Assembly (NCBI GenBank): GCA_004297935.1
Contig: SCRE01000020.1
Span: 124,001-188,000 of the forward strand
DNA: 64,000 nt
DNA from: Microbacteriaceae bacterium
GTDB taxonomy: Bacteria > Actinomycetota > Actinomycetes > Actinomycetales > Microbacteriaceae
Direction of reading: 5' to 3'
The first letter of the stretch is position 1, and every line of letters begins with the position of its first letter. This document shows positions 8,864 to 16,957 of the stretch, piece after piece. Both the position numbers and the translations under genes were made by a program. Under the pieces are notes generated by a model that was not told the origin of the DNA, searched no databases, and was given only the letters and a program-made list of their open reading frames with translations.

Positions 8864-9783
8864 CAGTGCACCACCGTCCGATCCGCGAGACGCGCGAGGT
8901 GCGCGTCGGCGAGCTCTGACAGCTCCTCCGGGAACGGCGTGGCCGGCACCCGAGCTGCGGCGTCGGCGAAGATCCCCCGCCGCCGGAACAGTTCCTTGCG
9001 GATGCCCAGCGCGATGCCGGGCTGCTGTTCGAAATTGATGAGCGGAAGGTAAGGGAGGAGTTCCGCACGAGCGTCGTCGCGGTTTCCACCGAACCAGGCG
9101 CCGACGCATGCGACCAGAGCCTCGGGGTATGAGAACCCGGTCATGGCTCCGGCCGATCCCGCTGAGAGCTCATCAAGCAGGCCCTGCCCGCCGAGGCCGC
9201 CGAACAGCGAGACACCCGCGCACGCGCCGAGTCGCGCGATGGCCACGGCCGTCGGCGGCGCTTCCGCCTTCACCGCCGACACGAACGGGCAGGCCTGCAC
9301 GATCGCGATCAGGTCGCGCGTCGCGATCGACACGCCGTTCGCCTTCGGGTAGTCCTGCAGCACGATCGGCACGCCGGTGGCGTCGTGGATACGGCCAAGA
9401 TGTTCGATGACGACATGCGGCCGCGGCGAGTTCACCTGCACCATCGCCGCCTCCAGCCGCCGGCCGAGTGCCTCCTGGGCGTTCTCGACCTCCTCGCACG
9501 CCGGCGCCGTGGCGAGCGAGGTGACACCCGCGACGATCGGAAGCTCGCTGTGGTCGGCGGCAACGCCGAGCACACGCATCCGCTCGGCTGCGGTGAGCGA
9601 AGCCGCCTCACCGAACACGCCGAGCACGGTGAGCCCGGTTGCACCGACGGTGCCATAGAACTCGACGAGGCGGGCGAGGCTGTCCTCGTCGACCCGGCGG
9701 TCATCGCCGATGAAGGGGGTCGCGACAACACCCCAGACGCCGCGAGCCAGCGGCTCGACTCGTGGTCGCGATCGCACCGGCAC
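8863..9783 (-). CDS. DapA/N-acetylneuraminate lyase family lyase or dehydratase
   Basis: A 306-residue TIM-barrel class I lyase. The family hallmarks are present: GVFGEA (residues 55-60, replacing GTTGE), Tyr145 in QDYPKANG and the Schiff-base lysine Lys172 in SAVKAEAPPT. Enzymes of this superfamily form or cleave C-C bonds of 2-oxo acids or dehydrate 2-keto-3-deoxy sugar acids. It lies 3 bp after the enoyl-CoA hydratase and overlaps the SDR start, so it is part of the operon. The pairing with an aldehyde dehydrogenase is seen with 5-dehydro-4-deoxyglucarate dehydratase, but the binding-site residues do not let me fix that function. It is clearly not the housekeeping dihydrodipicolinate synthase in this context. 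Confidence 0.82.
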   Translation of the reverse strand: MPVRSRPRVEPLARGVWGVVATPFIGDDRRVDEDSLARLVEFYGTVGATGLTVLGVFGEAASLTAAERMRVLGVAADHSELPIVAGVTSLATAPACEEVENAQEALGRRLEAAMVQVNSPRPHVVIEHLGRIHDATGVPIVLQDYPKANGVSIATRDLIAIVQACPFVSAVKAEAPPTAVAIARLGACAGVSLFGGLGGQGLLDELSAGSAGAMTGFSYPEALVACVGAWFGGNRDDARAELLPYLPLINFEQQPGIALGIRKELFRRRGIFADAAARVPATPFPEELSELADAHLARLADRTVVH

Positions 9784-9786
9784 GGG

Positions 9787-10590
9787 TTACCTCCCCGGCC
9801 AGACCGGCGTGCGCTTCTGCTGGAACGCGGCGACGCCCTCCGCCGAGTCCTCACTGTGCAGCGCAGCCATCAGCGCGGGCAGGCGCATCGCGCGCGCCTC
9901 CTGCGCACTCAGCTGTGCGGTCCGCACGACCATCTGTTTCACTGCCCGCACGGAGGTCGGCGCACAGGCCAGGATCGAGGCCGTCCATCGTTCGACCGCA
10001 TCGTCGAGTCGATCCATGGGCACGACCTCGTTGACGAGTCCCATCTGACACAGCTCCTGCGCCGTTGCCTTGCGCCCGGTGAGCAGCAGCCCCATCGCCT
10101 GGGTGTATGGAATCCGGCGGACGAGTTGGTGAATCCCGCCATCGAGGGCGAGCCGGCCGACGCGTGGTTCGGTGAGGCCGAACTGCGCATGCTCCGCCGC
10201 GACGACGATGTCGGCTCCGAGCACCATCTCCATCCCGCCGCCGAGCGCGTATCCGTTGACCCTTGCGATCACGGGGACGTCGAGCGTTGTCCTCAGGGTG
10301 AGCCCGCCGAAGCCATTCGGGTCGAGCTCGGCCCAGTACTCGAGCCCGGTCTTGTCGATGGCGTCCGCCGACATGTCCGCCCCGACGCAGAAGGCCTTGA
10401 CGCCGCCTCCGGTGAGCACGATGGCGCGTACGTCGGGGTTTGCCTCGATGCTCGCCCAGATCTGGCTGAGCCTGTCGTGTGTCGTCTGATCGACTGCGTT
10501 GAGAACACGCGGCCGATCGATCGTGACCGTGGCGATCCCGCGGTCATCGAGGGTGAAAGAGACCTCGTCCGTCGCGACGCTCTCACTCAT
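9787..10590 (-). CDS. Enoyl-CoA hydratase/isomerase family protein (CaiD-like)
   Basis: A 267-residue crotonase-fold protein. The oxyanion-hole segments CVGADMSA and GYALGGGMEM are intact, and a glutamate is present in FGLTEPRVGRLALDGG; the second acidic position of mitochondrial crotonase is occupied by Asp in this stretch, the arrangement seen in carnitinyl-CoA dehydratase type members. It likely hydrates or dehydrates an acyl-CoA made by the neighbouring CoA-transferase. It overlaps that gene by 4 bp (ATGA), and the DapA-type gene follows after 3 bp. CaiB-plus-CaiD neighbours suggest a carnitine-like or other beta-hydroxyacyl substrate, but this is an inference from gene content only. Confidence 0.85.
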   Translation of the reverse strand: MSESVATDEVSFTLDDRGIATVTIDRPRVLNAVDQTTHDRLSQIWASIEANPDVRAIVLTGGGVKAFCVGADMSADAIDKTGLEYWAELDPNGFGGLTLRTTLDVPVIARVNGYALGGGMEMVLGADIVVAAEHAQFGLTEPRVGRLALDGGIHQLVRRIPYTQAMGLLLTGRKATAQELCQMGLVNEVVPMDRLDDAVERWTASILACAPTSVRAVKQMVVRTAQLSAQEARAMRLPALMAALHSEDSAEGVAAFQQKRTPVWPGR

Positions 10591-11822
10591 CTCAGCACCC
10601 CCAGGTCCTGCAGACGCCGAATCTGTTCCTCGTCGAAACCGCTCTCGGCGAGGACCTCGACACTGTGCTCGCCGAGACGCGGTGCGGGCCTGCGCACGGT
10701 GGCGGGCGTGCCGGAGAGGTGGATCGGGCTGTTCAGCATCCGAACGGCGCCGGTGGCCGGGTGCTCCACCTGAACGATCATGCCGTTGGCCGCGGTCTGC
10801 GCGTCGTCGAGGGCCTCGGCGAGGGTCCGGACGGGTGCGTTCAGCACGCCTTCATTCTCAAGCCGTCGGGTCCAATGCTCGGTCGTGTTCGTCGCGAAGC
10901 GCTCGGCGAAGATCGCTTGCAGCGCGGCCCGGTTCTCGATCTGCCTCTCGAGCGTCGCGAACTCCGGGCGTGAGGTGAGATCCTCGTCGAGTTCGAGCGC
11001 CGTCGAGATGTGCTCGAGCGGGTCCGATGTGAAGCCGCCGACCATGCAGACAGCGGAGTCCGTGGTCGGGAAGACGCCGGTGAGCGGCATCCGCCCCCAA
11101 TTGACCTCGAAACCGCGATTGAGCTGCATGCACGCCTCTTGCATCTGCATGTGCAGCATCGAGTCATACATCGCGACCTCGACTTTCTGCCCTTCGCCGG
11201 TGCTGTCACGTGCGCGCAGCGCGAGCAGGATGCCCTGGAACAGGTGCATGCCGGTCGTGTAGTCGCAGAGGGTGGTCGGATAGATCGTCAGAGGGTCGTC
11301 CTCCCCGCTGCGCCGCCACATCACCCCTGAGTAGGCCTGGTTGACGACGTCCTGTCCGCCGAGCGCGGCGTAGGGCCCGGTGGTGCCGAAACCGGTGCCC
11401 GACGCCCAGATGAGACGTGGGTTGAGTCGGCTCAGCTCCTCGTACCCGAAGCCCATGCGCTCCATGACGCCGGCCCGGAAATTGCTCACGACGACGTCGG
11501 CGCGGGCGATCAGGTCACGAACGACACGGTGCCCTTCACCCGACTTGGTGTCGATCGACATTCCGCGCTTGTTGCGATTGATCGACTGGAAGATAGGGTT
11601 GTCTGTGCCGTCTCGGTCCGGGTAGGACGTGCGCGACGTGTCGCCGGTGCCTGGTCGTTCGATCTTGACGACATCGGCTCCGAAGTCGCCGAGCATCTGC
11701 GTGCAGCTCGGGCCCATGAACACCTGGGTGAAATCGATGACGCGGATGCCGTCGAGCGGCAATGTCGCCGTCGCTGCGTCCCCCACGGCCACGCCATCGT
11801 CCTCGTGCTGTCGCAGTGTCAT
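10587..11822 (-). CDS. Class III CoA-transferase (CaiB/BaiF family), copy A
   Basis: A 411-residue family III CoA-transferase, moving CoA from an acyl-CoA donor to a free acid. The N-terminal signature IRVIDFTQVFMGPSCTQ and the catalytic aspartate Asp187 in CDYTTG, equivalent to Asp169 of formyl-CoA transferase, are present. It begins with about 20 extra residues compared with the paralogue starting at 15391, to which it is strikingly similar throughout (DFTQV-GPSCTQ-LGDFGAD, MQMQEA-, GEHS-E near the C terminus). Family III enzymes often work as dimers, and a few are heteromers of two related chains. It overlaps both neighbours by 4 bp. The acid substrate is unknown. Confidence 0.9.
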   Translation of the reverse strand: MTLRQHEDDGVAVGDAATATLPLDGIRVIDFTQVFMGPSCTQMLGDFGADVVKIERPGTGDTSRTSYPDRDGTDNPIFQSINRNKRGMSIDTKSGEGHRVVRDLIARADVVVSNFRAGVMERMGFGYEELSRLNPRLIWASGTGFGTTGPYAALGGQDVVNQAYSGVMWRRSGEDDPLTIYPTTLCDYTTGMHLFQGILLALRARDSTGEGQKVEVAMYDSMLHMQMQEACMQLNRGFEVNWGRMPLTGVFPTTDSAVCMVGGFTSDPLEHISTALELDEDLTSRPEFATLERQIENRAALQAIFAERFATNTTEHWTRRLENEGVLNAPVRTLAEALDDAQTAANGMIVQVEHPATGAVRMLNSPIHLSGTPATVRRPAPRLGEHSVEVLAESGFDEEQIRRLQDLGVLR

Positions 11823-13183
11823 ACCGCAACCGCCTCGATCTCGTCGATCGTCGCATTCTCCGACGGGACATCGCCCGGGTCGGCGTTGTGCTCGCGCATC
11901 CGCTGTTGGATGTCGGCGGCATCGACGTCGCGCACGTACAGGTTCTGCTCGAGCGCGAGGGTCGCAGCCGAGGCGACAGCCTGTCCCATCGCCATGCAGG
12001 GCGGGATCTCCCTCGACGACTTCTGTGCGTCGGGGGTGGCCGAATAGTGGCGGCCGGCGACGAGCAGCTGGTCGACCCCCGTCGGCAACAGTGAGCGGTA
12101 GGGATAGTAGTAGTCCCGGCCGCGGGCGACCGAGTCAGAGAAGTGGCGACGACGCACGACGTCGTCCTTTGTCATGACGTACTCGCCTTGGAGCAGCCGG
12201 GTCTGACGCACCCCGATCTGAGGCGCCGAGTCGAGCACATAGCAGTCGGCGAAGCCGGGGAGGTTCTCCTTGACGTATTGCACCGCCTCGGCGATGCGCT
12301 CGCGCGCGGCGAACTCGGCCTCGGTCAGCGACACGGGATCGACGCCGTCGTATCCGGTCATGTGCGGGGCGTTGCACCACACGACGCCGGGGAGCGGGGT
12401 CTTGAGCCACCACAGTTCCCATGCCCCGCCGAGGATGCGTTTGACCTTGCGATTGACGGCACGCGCCGCCTTGGGATCCCCTTGCTCGAATTCCTCGGCG
12501 AGCGCCGTGTCGACACCGCCGAGGCGGAACACCAGGGTGGTCAGGTAGCTGCCCTGGATGTATTCTGCACCGGCACGCGAGGCGACATCGATGTCGCCGG
12601 TGGTGTCGATGACGATGTCCGCGAGATGCGCCTGCGGACCCGACTTCGTCTCGGCGATCACCCCTTTCATGGCGCCGTCGTCGACGACGGGGCGCGAGAA
12701 CCACGAATGGAGGAGCAGATCGACACCGGCATCCCGCACGAGGTCGTTCGAGACCCGTTTCCAGCCGTCCGGGTCGAACGCTGCCGCGTAGCAGATCGGC
12801 TTCGGTTTTGTATGACTGTGGAAATCGAACGTTCCGAAGCGCCCCCACTTGTTCCAGAGCTCCTGCGACGTCGCGCGATCCTCCGGCGGCGGCACGACTG
12901 CCAGGCCGAGCTTCTCGAGCCGCTCGATGTACTCCGAGACGATGCCGGTCACGGTGATCTCTTGCCCGTTGATCATGTCGTCGAGCACGAGGACCATTCC
13001 GCCGGAGGCAAGCCCGCCGAGCGAGGCGTACCGCTCAAGCAGTGTCACGGACGCCCCGGATCGGGCGGCGGTGACCGCGGCCGCGACGCCTGCCGGGCCT
13101 CCCCCGACGACGACGACATCCGAGCGGGATGCAATCGGTGCGCCGAGGTCGTCCGAGGAGACGAGGAGGTCGTGGGATTTCAT
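11819..13183 (-). CDS. FAD-dependent oxidoreductase (FAD_oxidored family)
   Basis: A 454-residue flavoprotein. A Rossmann loop VVVGGGPAGVAAA lies near residues 24-36, followed by LLERYASLGGLASGG, and the C-terminal FAD segment reads LLVAGRHYSATP. The pattern fits the FAD-dependent oxidoreductase family PF12831, often found in catabolic or cell-envelope clusters and sometimes a fumarate-reductase-like dehydrogenase. I prefer ATG 13183 (ribosome-binding site GGAAAG, which overlaps the stop codon of the transporter) over the TTG 18 bp upstream. It overlaps the CoA-transferase by 4 bp. It may oxidise a CoA-bound or free acid intermediate of the operon; no direct evidence identifies the electron acceptor. 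Confidence 0.82.
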   Translation of the reverse strand: MKSHDLLVSSDDLGAPIASRSDVVVVGGGPAGVAAAVTAARSGASVTLLERYASLGGLASGGMVLVLDDMINGQEITVTGIVSEYIERLEKLGLAVVPPPEDRATSQELWNKWGRFGTFDFHSHTKPKPICYAAAFDPDGWKRVSNDLVRDAGVDLLLHSWFSRPVVDDGAMKGVIAETKSGPQAHLADIVIDTTGDIDVASRAGAEYIQGSYLTTLVFRLGGVDTALAEEFEQGDPKAARAVNRKVKRILGGAWELWWLKTPLPGVVWCNAPHMTGYDGVDPVSLTEAEFAARERIAEAVQYVKENLPGFADCYVLDSAPQIGVRQTRLLQGEYVMTKDDVVRRRHFSDSVARGRDYYYPYRSLLPTGVDQLLVAGRHYSATPDAQKSSREIPPCMAMGQAVASAATLALEQNLYVRDVDAADIQQRMREHNADPGDVPSENATIDEIEAVAV

Positions 13184-13190
13184 TGCTGAT

Positions 13191-14489
13191 CTACTTTCCA
13201 ATGTGAATGCCGTTGACTCGGCGGGCGAGCAGGTAGAAGACGATACTCAGGGTCGAGAGGACCGCGACATACACGGGAAACAGCCAGGTGAGGTGGACGG
13301 ACTGCAGCCAGACCAGCAGATACGATGCGGTGCCGCCGAAGATCGCAACGCCGAGCCCGTAGCCGAGCGAGGTCCCTGCCCCGCGGAAGCTCTTCTGCAT
13401 CAGCGAGGTGGAAACCACGTTGTACAGCGTCATGTTCAGCACCAGCACGACGGATCCGCCCAGGAGCACGGCCGCGAATCCACCGATCCCCGGCTGCACA
13501 TAGAGGAGCATCAGGAACACGGAGGGAATCACCAGGATGCGGGTGACAATGAACCACCTCGACAGCGCCCGACCATCGACGAACCTTCCGACGATCAGGC
13601 TGCCGACGACGAGGATGACGCCGAGAATCGTCGTGAGTGCGAAGACCGCGGTCGGGTCTTCTTTCATGCCGGACCGGGCGGAACTGGGCAATCCCACGTT
13701 CCACGCATAGTTGTAAGCCTGGACGGCACCGACGACGAAGACGATCGCGAGCACACTGAGCCAGCTCTTGCGCACGCCGGTCCAGACCGATCCCGTGCTG
13801 GTGTCCGCCAGCTCTTCCGGGCGCATGGTCTCAGGGAGCGTGCGCCGCAGGTAGAGGATCACGAAACCGAAGGCAGCGCCGACGACGAACGGCACCCGCC
13901 AGCCCCAATCGGCCATGGCGCCAGCGCCGATGGTGAGCGTCGTCAGGAAGCTGACCAGGGACGCCAGGACGATTCCGAGGTTGACGTAGAAGGAGATGAT
14001 TCCAGCGACCAGTCCCTCCCGTCCATCGGGAACGAGTTCGACGGCGTGCGCGGTCGACAGCGGCGCTTCGACGCCCGTCGAGATTCCCTGCACGATCCGG
14101 CACAGCAGCAGGATGATACCGGCCCAGATGCCGATCTCCTTGTACGTCGGCGAGAACGCAATGACCAGCGTGCTGATCGCCATGAGGGTGATGGACAGCA
14201 TCATCACCTTTCGCCGCCCGATCCTGTCGGCGAGTGTGCCCAGCACGATTCCGCCGAGGGGCCGGAACAGGAAGCCGACGGCGAAGACGGCCAGTGCATC
14301 GAGGGTCGCCGTCACGGGATCCGTGCTGGGGAAGAAGTGCGGGCCGATATACGCGGAGAGCAGACCGAAGATCATCCAGTCGTACCATTCGAGGGTGTTG
14401 CCCAGTCCGAGGCCGAGGATGCCGCGTCGGACGGCGGGGGAAAAGCGTTCGCGACTTTGCTTGGTCGTGCTGACGCCAGTGTCAAACAT
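13191..14489 (-). CDS. MFS transporter, metabolite:H+ symporter (MHS) type
   Basis: A 432-residue, 12-segment major facilitator. The sequence begins with GNTLEWYDWMIFGLLSAYIG, the typical first helix of the MHS group (KgtP, ShiA, ProP, CitA), and continues with the loop-2 motif GTLADRIGRRKVM. These symporters take up carboxylic acids, betaines or aromatic acids with protons. Start: ATG 14489 with TAAGGAG 5 nt upstream. It is the first enzyme/transport gene of the catabolic operon, downstream of the XRE-cupin regulator with a hairpin in the 126-bp gap, and probably imports the operon substrate. A second, unrelated importer (ABC type) belongs to the divergent unit. Confidence 0.88.
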   Translation of the reverse strand: MFDTGVSTTKQSRERFSPAVRRGILGLGLGNTLEWYDWMIFGLLSAYIGPHFFPSTDPVTATLDALAVFAVGFLFRPLGGIVLGTLADRIGRRKVMMLSITLMAISTLVIAFSPTYKEIGIWAGIILLLCRIVQGISTGVEAPLSTAHAVELVPDGREGLVAGIISFYVNLGIVLASLVSFLTTLTIGAGAMADWGWRVPFVVGAAFGFVILYLRRTLPETMRPEELADTSTGSVWTGVRKSWLSVLAIVFVVGAVQAYNYAWNVGLPSSARSGMKEDPTAVFALTTILGVILVVGSLIVGRFVDGRALSRWFIVTRILVIPSVFLMLLYVQPGIGGFAAVLLGGSVVLVLNMTLYNVVSTSLMQKSFRGAGTSLGYGLGVAIFGGTASYLLVWLQSVHLTWLFPVYVAVLSTLSIVFYLLARRVNGIHIGK

Positions 14490-14545
14490 GATTCTCCTTA
14501 GTGTGGGCAAGCCTCGACATTGCCGCTTGCCGGCAGGCTCCAGCG

Positions 14546-14571
14546 ACGTCGGTCCCGTTGCGGGACGACGT
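14546..14571 (-). terminator. Hairpin after the XRE-cupin gene
   Basis: ACGTC-G-GTCCCG is followed by a TTG loop and CGGGAC-GACGT: 11 paired bases with a single bulged G. It lies 45 bp below the stop codon of the regulator and 57 bp above the transporter start. With no T tract on the minus strand it may be an incomplete terminator that lowers read-through from the regulator into the operon. Confidence 0.4.
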
Positions 14572-14615
14572 TGGAGGTGAATGGGTGGATGCGGCAGCGC
14601 TCGCCGATTGCGGCG

Positions 14616-15227
14616 CTACCAGGTTGGGGGTGAGTTGATCCAGACGGCTACGCACGGTTCGTCGTAGCAGTTGTTGTACCAGTGCGGGATCGTCGAATCA
14701 AAGGTGATCGAATCGCCGGTCTCGAGCACATGTCTCTGGCCATTCAGATACACGTCCTCTTTACCGGAGAGGATGATCCCGAATTCTTCTCCGCCGTGCG
14801 CGAAAGGAGTACCGCTGGTGTCGTGGCCGGGAGACGTGACGACCCAGAGTGCTTCGATCGTGCCGTTCAGATCGGGCGTGAGCAGTTCGTAGACCGTGTC
14901 TCCCACGGCTTCCGTCACCACGCCCCTGAGATCTCGACGGTCCGACTTGCGAACCACGGGAGATCGTGTTTCCGCATGGTTCGGGAAGAGCTTCCCCACG
15001 GGGATCCCGAGGCCATGTGCCAACTGCGCCAATGTCGTAAACGACGGATTGGCGAGTCCTCTCTCAATCTGACTGACGATCGCGGGACTGAGGCTTGTGA
15101 CCTCGGACAGTTCCGCGAGCGTGAGGCCTTTCTCTTTGCGCAATGCACGAACTTGGGTACCGACACTCGCCAGCATCGCATCCACGGCCGGCGCCGGTTT
15201 CGGTGTCGGTGGCGGTGTCGAAACCAC
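14616..15227 (-). CDS. XRE-family transcriptional regulator with C-terminal cupin domain
   Basis: A 203-residue regulator. The helix-turn-helix is in residues 24-80 (VRALRKEKGLTLAELSEVTS, SPAIVSQIERGLANPSF) and the C-terminal half is a cupin sensor (HGGEEFGIILSGKEDVYLNG, then GDSITFDSTIPHWYNN). This architecture is common in regulators of catabolic operons, where the cupin pocket binds the inducer. The GTG start at 15227 has AGGAGT 7-8 nt upstream. It is divergent from CoA-transferase copy B across an AT-rich 163-bp spacer with an inverted repeat, and precedes the transporter operon. I infer that it controls both directions and its own synthesis. Confidence 0.9.
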   Translation of the reverse strand: MVSTPPPTPKPAPAVDAMLASVGTQVRALRKEKGLTLAELSEVTSLSPAIVSQIERGLANPSFTTLAQLAHGLGIPVGKLFPNHAETRSPVVRKSDRRDLRGVVTEAVGDTVYELLTPDLNGTIEALWVVTSPGHDTSGTPFAHGGEEFGIILSGKEDVYLNGQRHVLETGDSITFDSTIPHWYNNCYDEPCVAVWINSPPTW

Positions 15228-15275
15228 GAATGCAACTCCTTCTGATCAGCGAAGTGATTTCAGTATATTGGAGAT

Positions 15276-15321
15276 GTTTAGCGAGTCAACTACTTTCCTA
15301 AATTTTTTTAGTATGCTAAAC
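15276..15321. promoter_or_regulatory. Probable operator: inverted GTTTAGC/GCTAAAC in divergent promoter
   Basis: GTTTAGC (15276-15282) and its exact complement GCTAAAC (15315-15321) flank a 32-bp AT-rich core, in a spacer that is otherwise the least GC-rich DNA of this region. The site lies between the divergent XRE-cupin regulator and CoA-transferase genes, so two half-sites with DNA looping or a dimer of dimers is plausible. Confidence 0.5.
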
Positions 15322-15390
15322 AGACACTTCCGGCCCGTCACCGGCGATGACGCACGTGAATGATCGAACGCACGTGAACAGGAGGATGCG

Positions 15391-16569
15391 ATGACGCGAC
15401 CACTCGACGGCATCAAGGTCGTCGACTTCACGCAGGTCATGCTCGGGCCGTCGTGCACGCAGGCCTTGGGGGATTTCGGTGCCGACGTGATCAAGGTCGA
15501 GCGTCCGGTCTCTGGAGATCTCTCGCGAGAGGGCGTGCTCGCGCACGTCGGCAAGGACAACCCGATCTTCCTCAGTCTCAACCGCAACAAAAGAGCGATC
15601 GCCGTCGACCTCTCGACGGATGCCGGTCGTGCCGTGGTCCACGACCTGCTTCGAGACGCCGACGTGGTCGTGAGCAACTTTCGCCCGGGCGTCATGGAGC
15701 GGCTCGGACTCGGCTACGAGACCGTGTCGGCATGGAATCCGCGCATCATCTGGGCGAGCGGTTCCGGTTTCGGCTCCAGCGGACCATACGCTCGCAAAGG
15801 CGGCCAAGACATCCTGGGACAGGCCTACTCCGGAGTGATGATGCGCAAGGCCGACCCCGAGCATCCGACCGCGATCTATGCGACCCCGATCGCCGACTAC
15901 ACCGCCGGACAGCACCTGGTGCAGGGCATCCTGCTTGCACTGCTGCAACGGCAGATGACCGGTGAAGGGCAGAAGGTCGAGGTCAGCCTCTACAATTCGA
16001 TGCTGGCCATGCAGATGCAGGAGGCCACGACGCGCCTGATGTACGACGAGGAGCTGAACTGGGCACTGATGCCGTTGAGCGGATGCTTTCCCACCCGCGA
16101 TGCGGAGATCGTCGTGGTGGGCGCATTCACGGAGAATCCGCTCCGTGACATCTGCGCGGCGCTCGGCCTGCCGGACCACTCGCAGGATGCGCGGTTCGCC
16201 ACACTCGATGCGCTCAAGAGCAACAGGACCGAGATCCGCACGATCATCGCGCGGCGGCTACTCGAGGACACCTCCGAGCACTGGCTGGCTTCCCTCGAAC
16301 GGAACGATGTGCTGTGCGGGCCGGTGCGAAGCCTCTCGGAGGCCCTCGCCGACCCGCAGACCGCACACAACAAGATGATCATCGAATTCACGGATGCCGA
16401 TGGCCGGCTCGCGAGGACGATCGCCTCGCCGATCACGATGTCAGCCGTGGAGACATCGGTGCGCCACGCTCCGCCGCGCCTCGGCGAGCACAGTCGCGAA
16501 CTCCTCACAGAACTCGGCTACGACGCCGAGCGCATTCGCGGCCTTTTCGCCAGCGGCGCTGTGCAGTGA
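15391..16569 (+). CDS. Class III CoA-transferase (CaiB/BaiF family), copy B
   Basis: A 392-residue CoA-transferase very similar to copy A across its whole length. The signature IKVVDFTQVMLGPSCTQ opens the protein, and the catalytic aspartate falls at residue 169 (PIADYTAGQ), the same number as in formyl-CoA transferase. The start ATG follows a strong AGGAGG site. It is the first gene to the right of the divergent promoter, with a 390-bp gap before the ABC importer genes. The two copies could act on successive substrates or form a heteromer, as in BbsEF-type succinyl-CoA transferases; sequence alone does not decide. Confidence 0.9.
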   Translation: MTRPLDGIKVVDFTQVMLGPSCTQALGDFGADVIKVERPVSGDLSREGVLAHVGKDNPIFLSLNRNKRAIAVDLSTDAGRAVVHDLLRDADVVVSNFRPGVMERLGLGYETVSAWNPRIIWASGSGFGSSGPYARKGGQDILGQAYSGVMMRKADPEHPTAIYATPIADYTAGQHLVQGILLALLQRQMTGEGQKVEVSLYNSMLAMQMQEATTRLMYDEELNWALMPLSGCFPTRDAEIVVVGAFTENPLRDICAALGLPDHSQDARFATLDALKSNRTEIRTIIARRLLEDTSEHWLASLERNDVLCGPVRSLSEALADPQTAHNKMIIEFTDADGRLARTIASPITMSAVETSVRHAPPRLGEHSRELLTELGYDAERIRGLFASGAVQ

Positions 16570-16957
16570 TGCGCGATTGCTGCTGATCCTCGTCGGCGGT
16601 GTCAGGAGGCTCGGTTGCGAAACTGCGAGGCGCTGATCGCGTACGAGCCTTCGGGCTGCGCGCAGACCTTGCGGGCTGCGAGCGAAAACTAACGGTTCTT
16701 GCCGTTCTGGCGCCCCGACATGCGCCGATACATCCACCACGCACCGAGCACGAACCCGCCTCCGATCAAGATCAGCGGAAGCACGATGAAGAACTGGAAC
16801 ACGGCTTGAGCGTAGCGGATCGAGATCCGTGCGTTCACGTTTTCGTTACCTCCACTTCAGTCGCCCTCTGCGCTAGCATGACCGCAGGTGGCCAGCAGTG
16901 CGGCATCCAACAGTCCGTGGCAGCGCGGACGGCCCGAAGTTGGCGCGCGGAGGAACA
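16570..16957. other. 388-bp gap between CoA-transferase B and the ABC importer
   Basis: Apart from the small minus-strand membrane-protein gene annotated at 16689-16838, nothing recognisable is encoded here. A short direct repeat (CCTTCGGGCTGCG and CCTTGCGGGCTGCG) lies around 16651-16680, and the importer promoter must lie between 16840 and 16957. Confidence 0.5.
16689..16838 (-). CDS. Small single-pass membrane protein (49 aa)
   Basis: A short gene that only appears when GTG starts and short frames are considered. GTG at 16838 is preceded at 9 nt by a perfect GGAGGT ribosome-binding site. The product starts VNARISIRYAQAVFQF, then has one strongly hydrophobic segment (residues 14-34, FQFFIVLPLILIGGGFVLGA) and a basic C-terminal tail WWMYRRMSGRQNGKNR, which predicts a single transmembrane helix with the tail in the cytoplasm. 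I do not recognise a family. It is on the opposite strand to both neighbours, so it has its own promoter. The combination of ribosome-binding site, helix and positive-inside tail makes chance unlikely. Confidence 0.72.
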   Translation of the reverse strand: MNARISIRYAQAVFQFFIVLPLILIGGGFVLGAWWMYRRMSGRQNGKNR

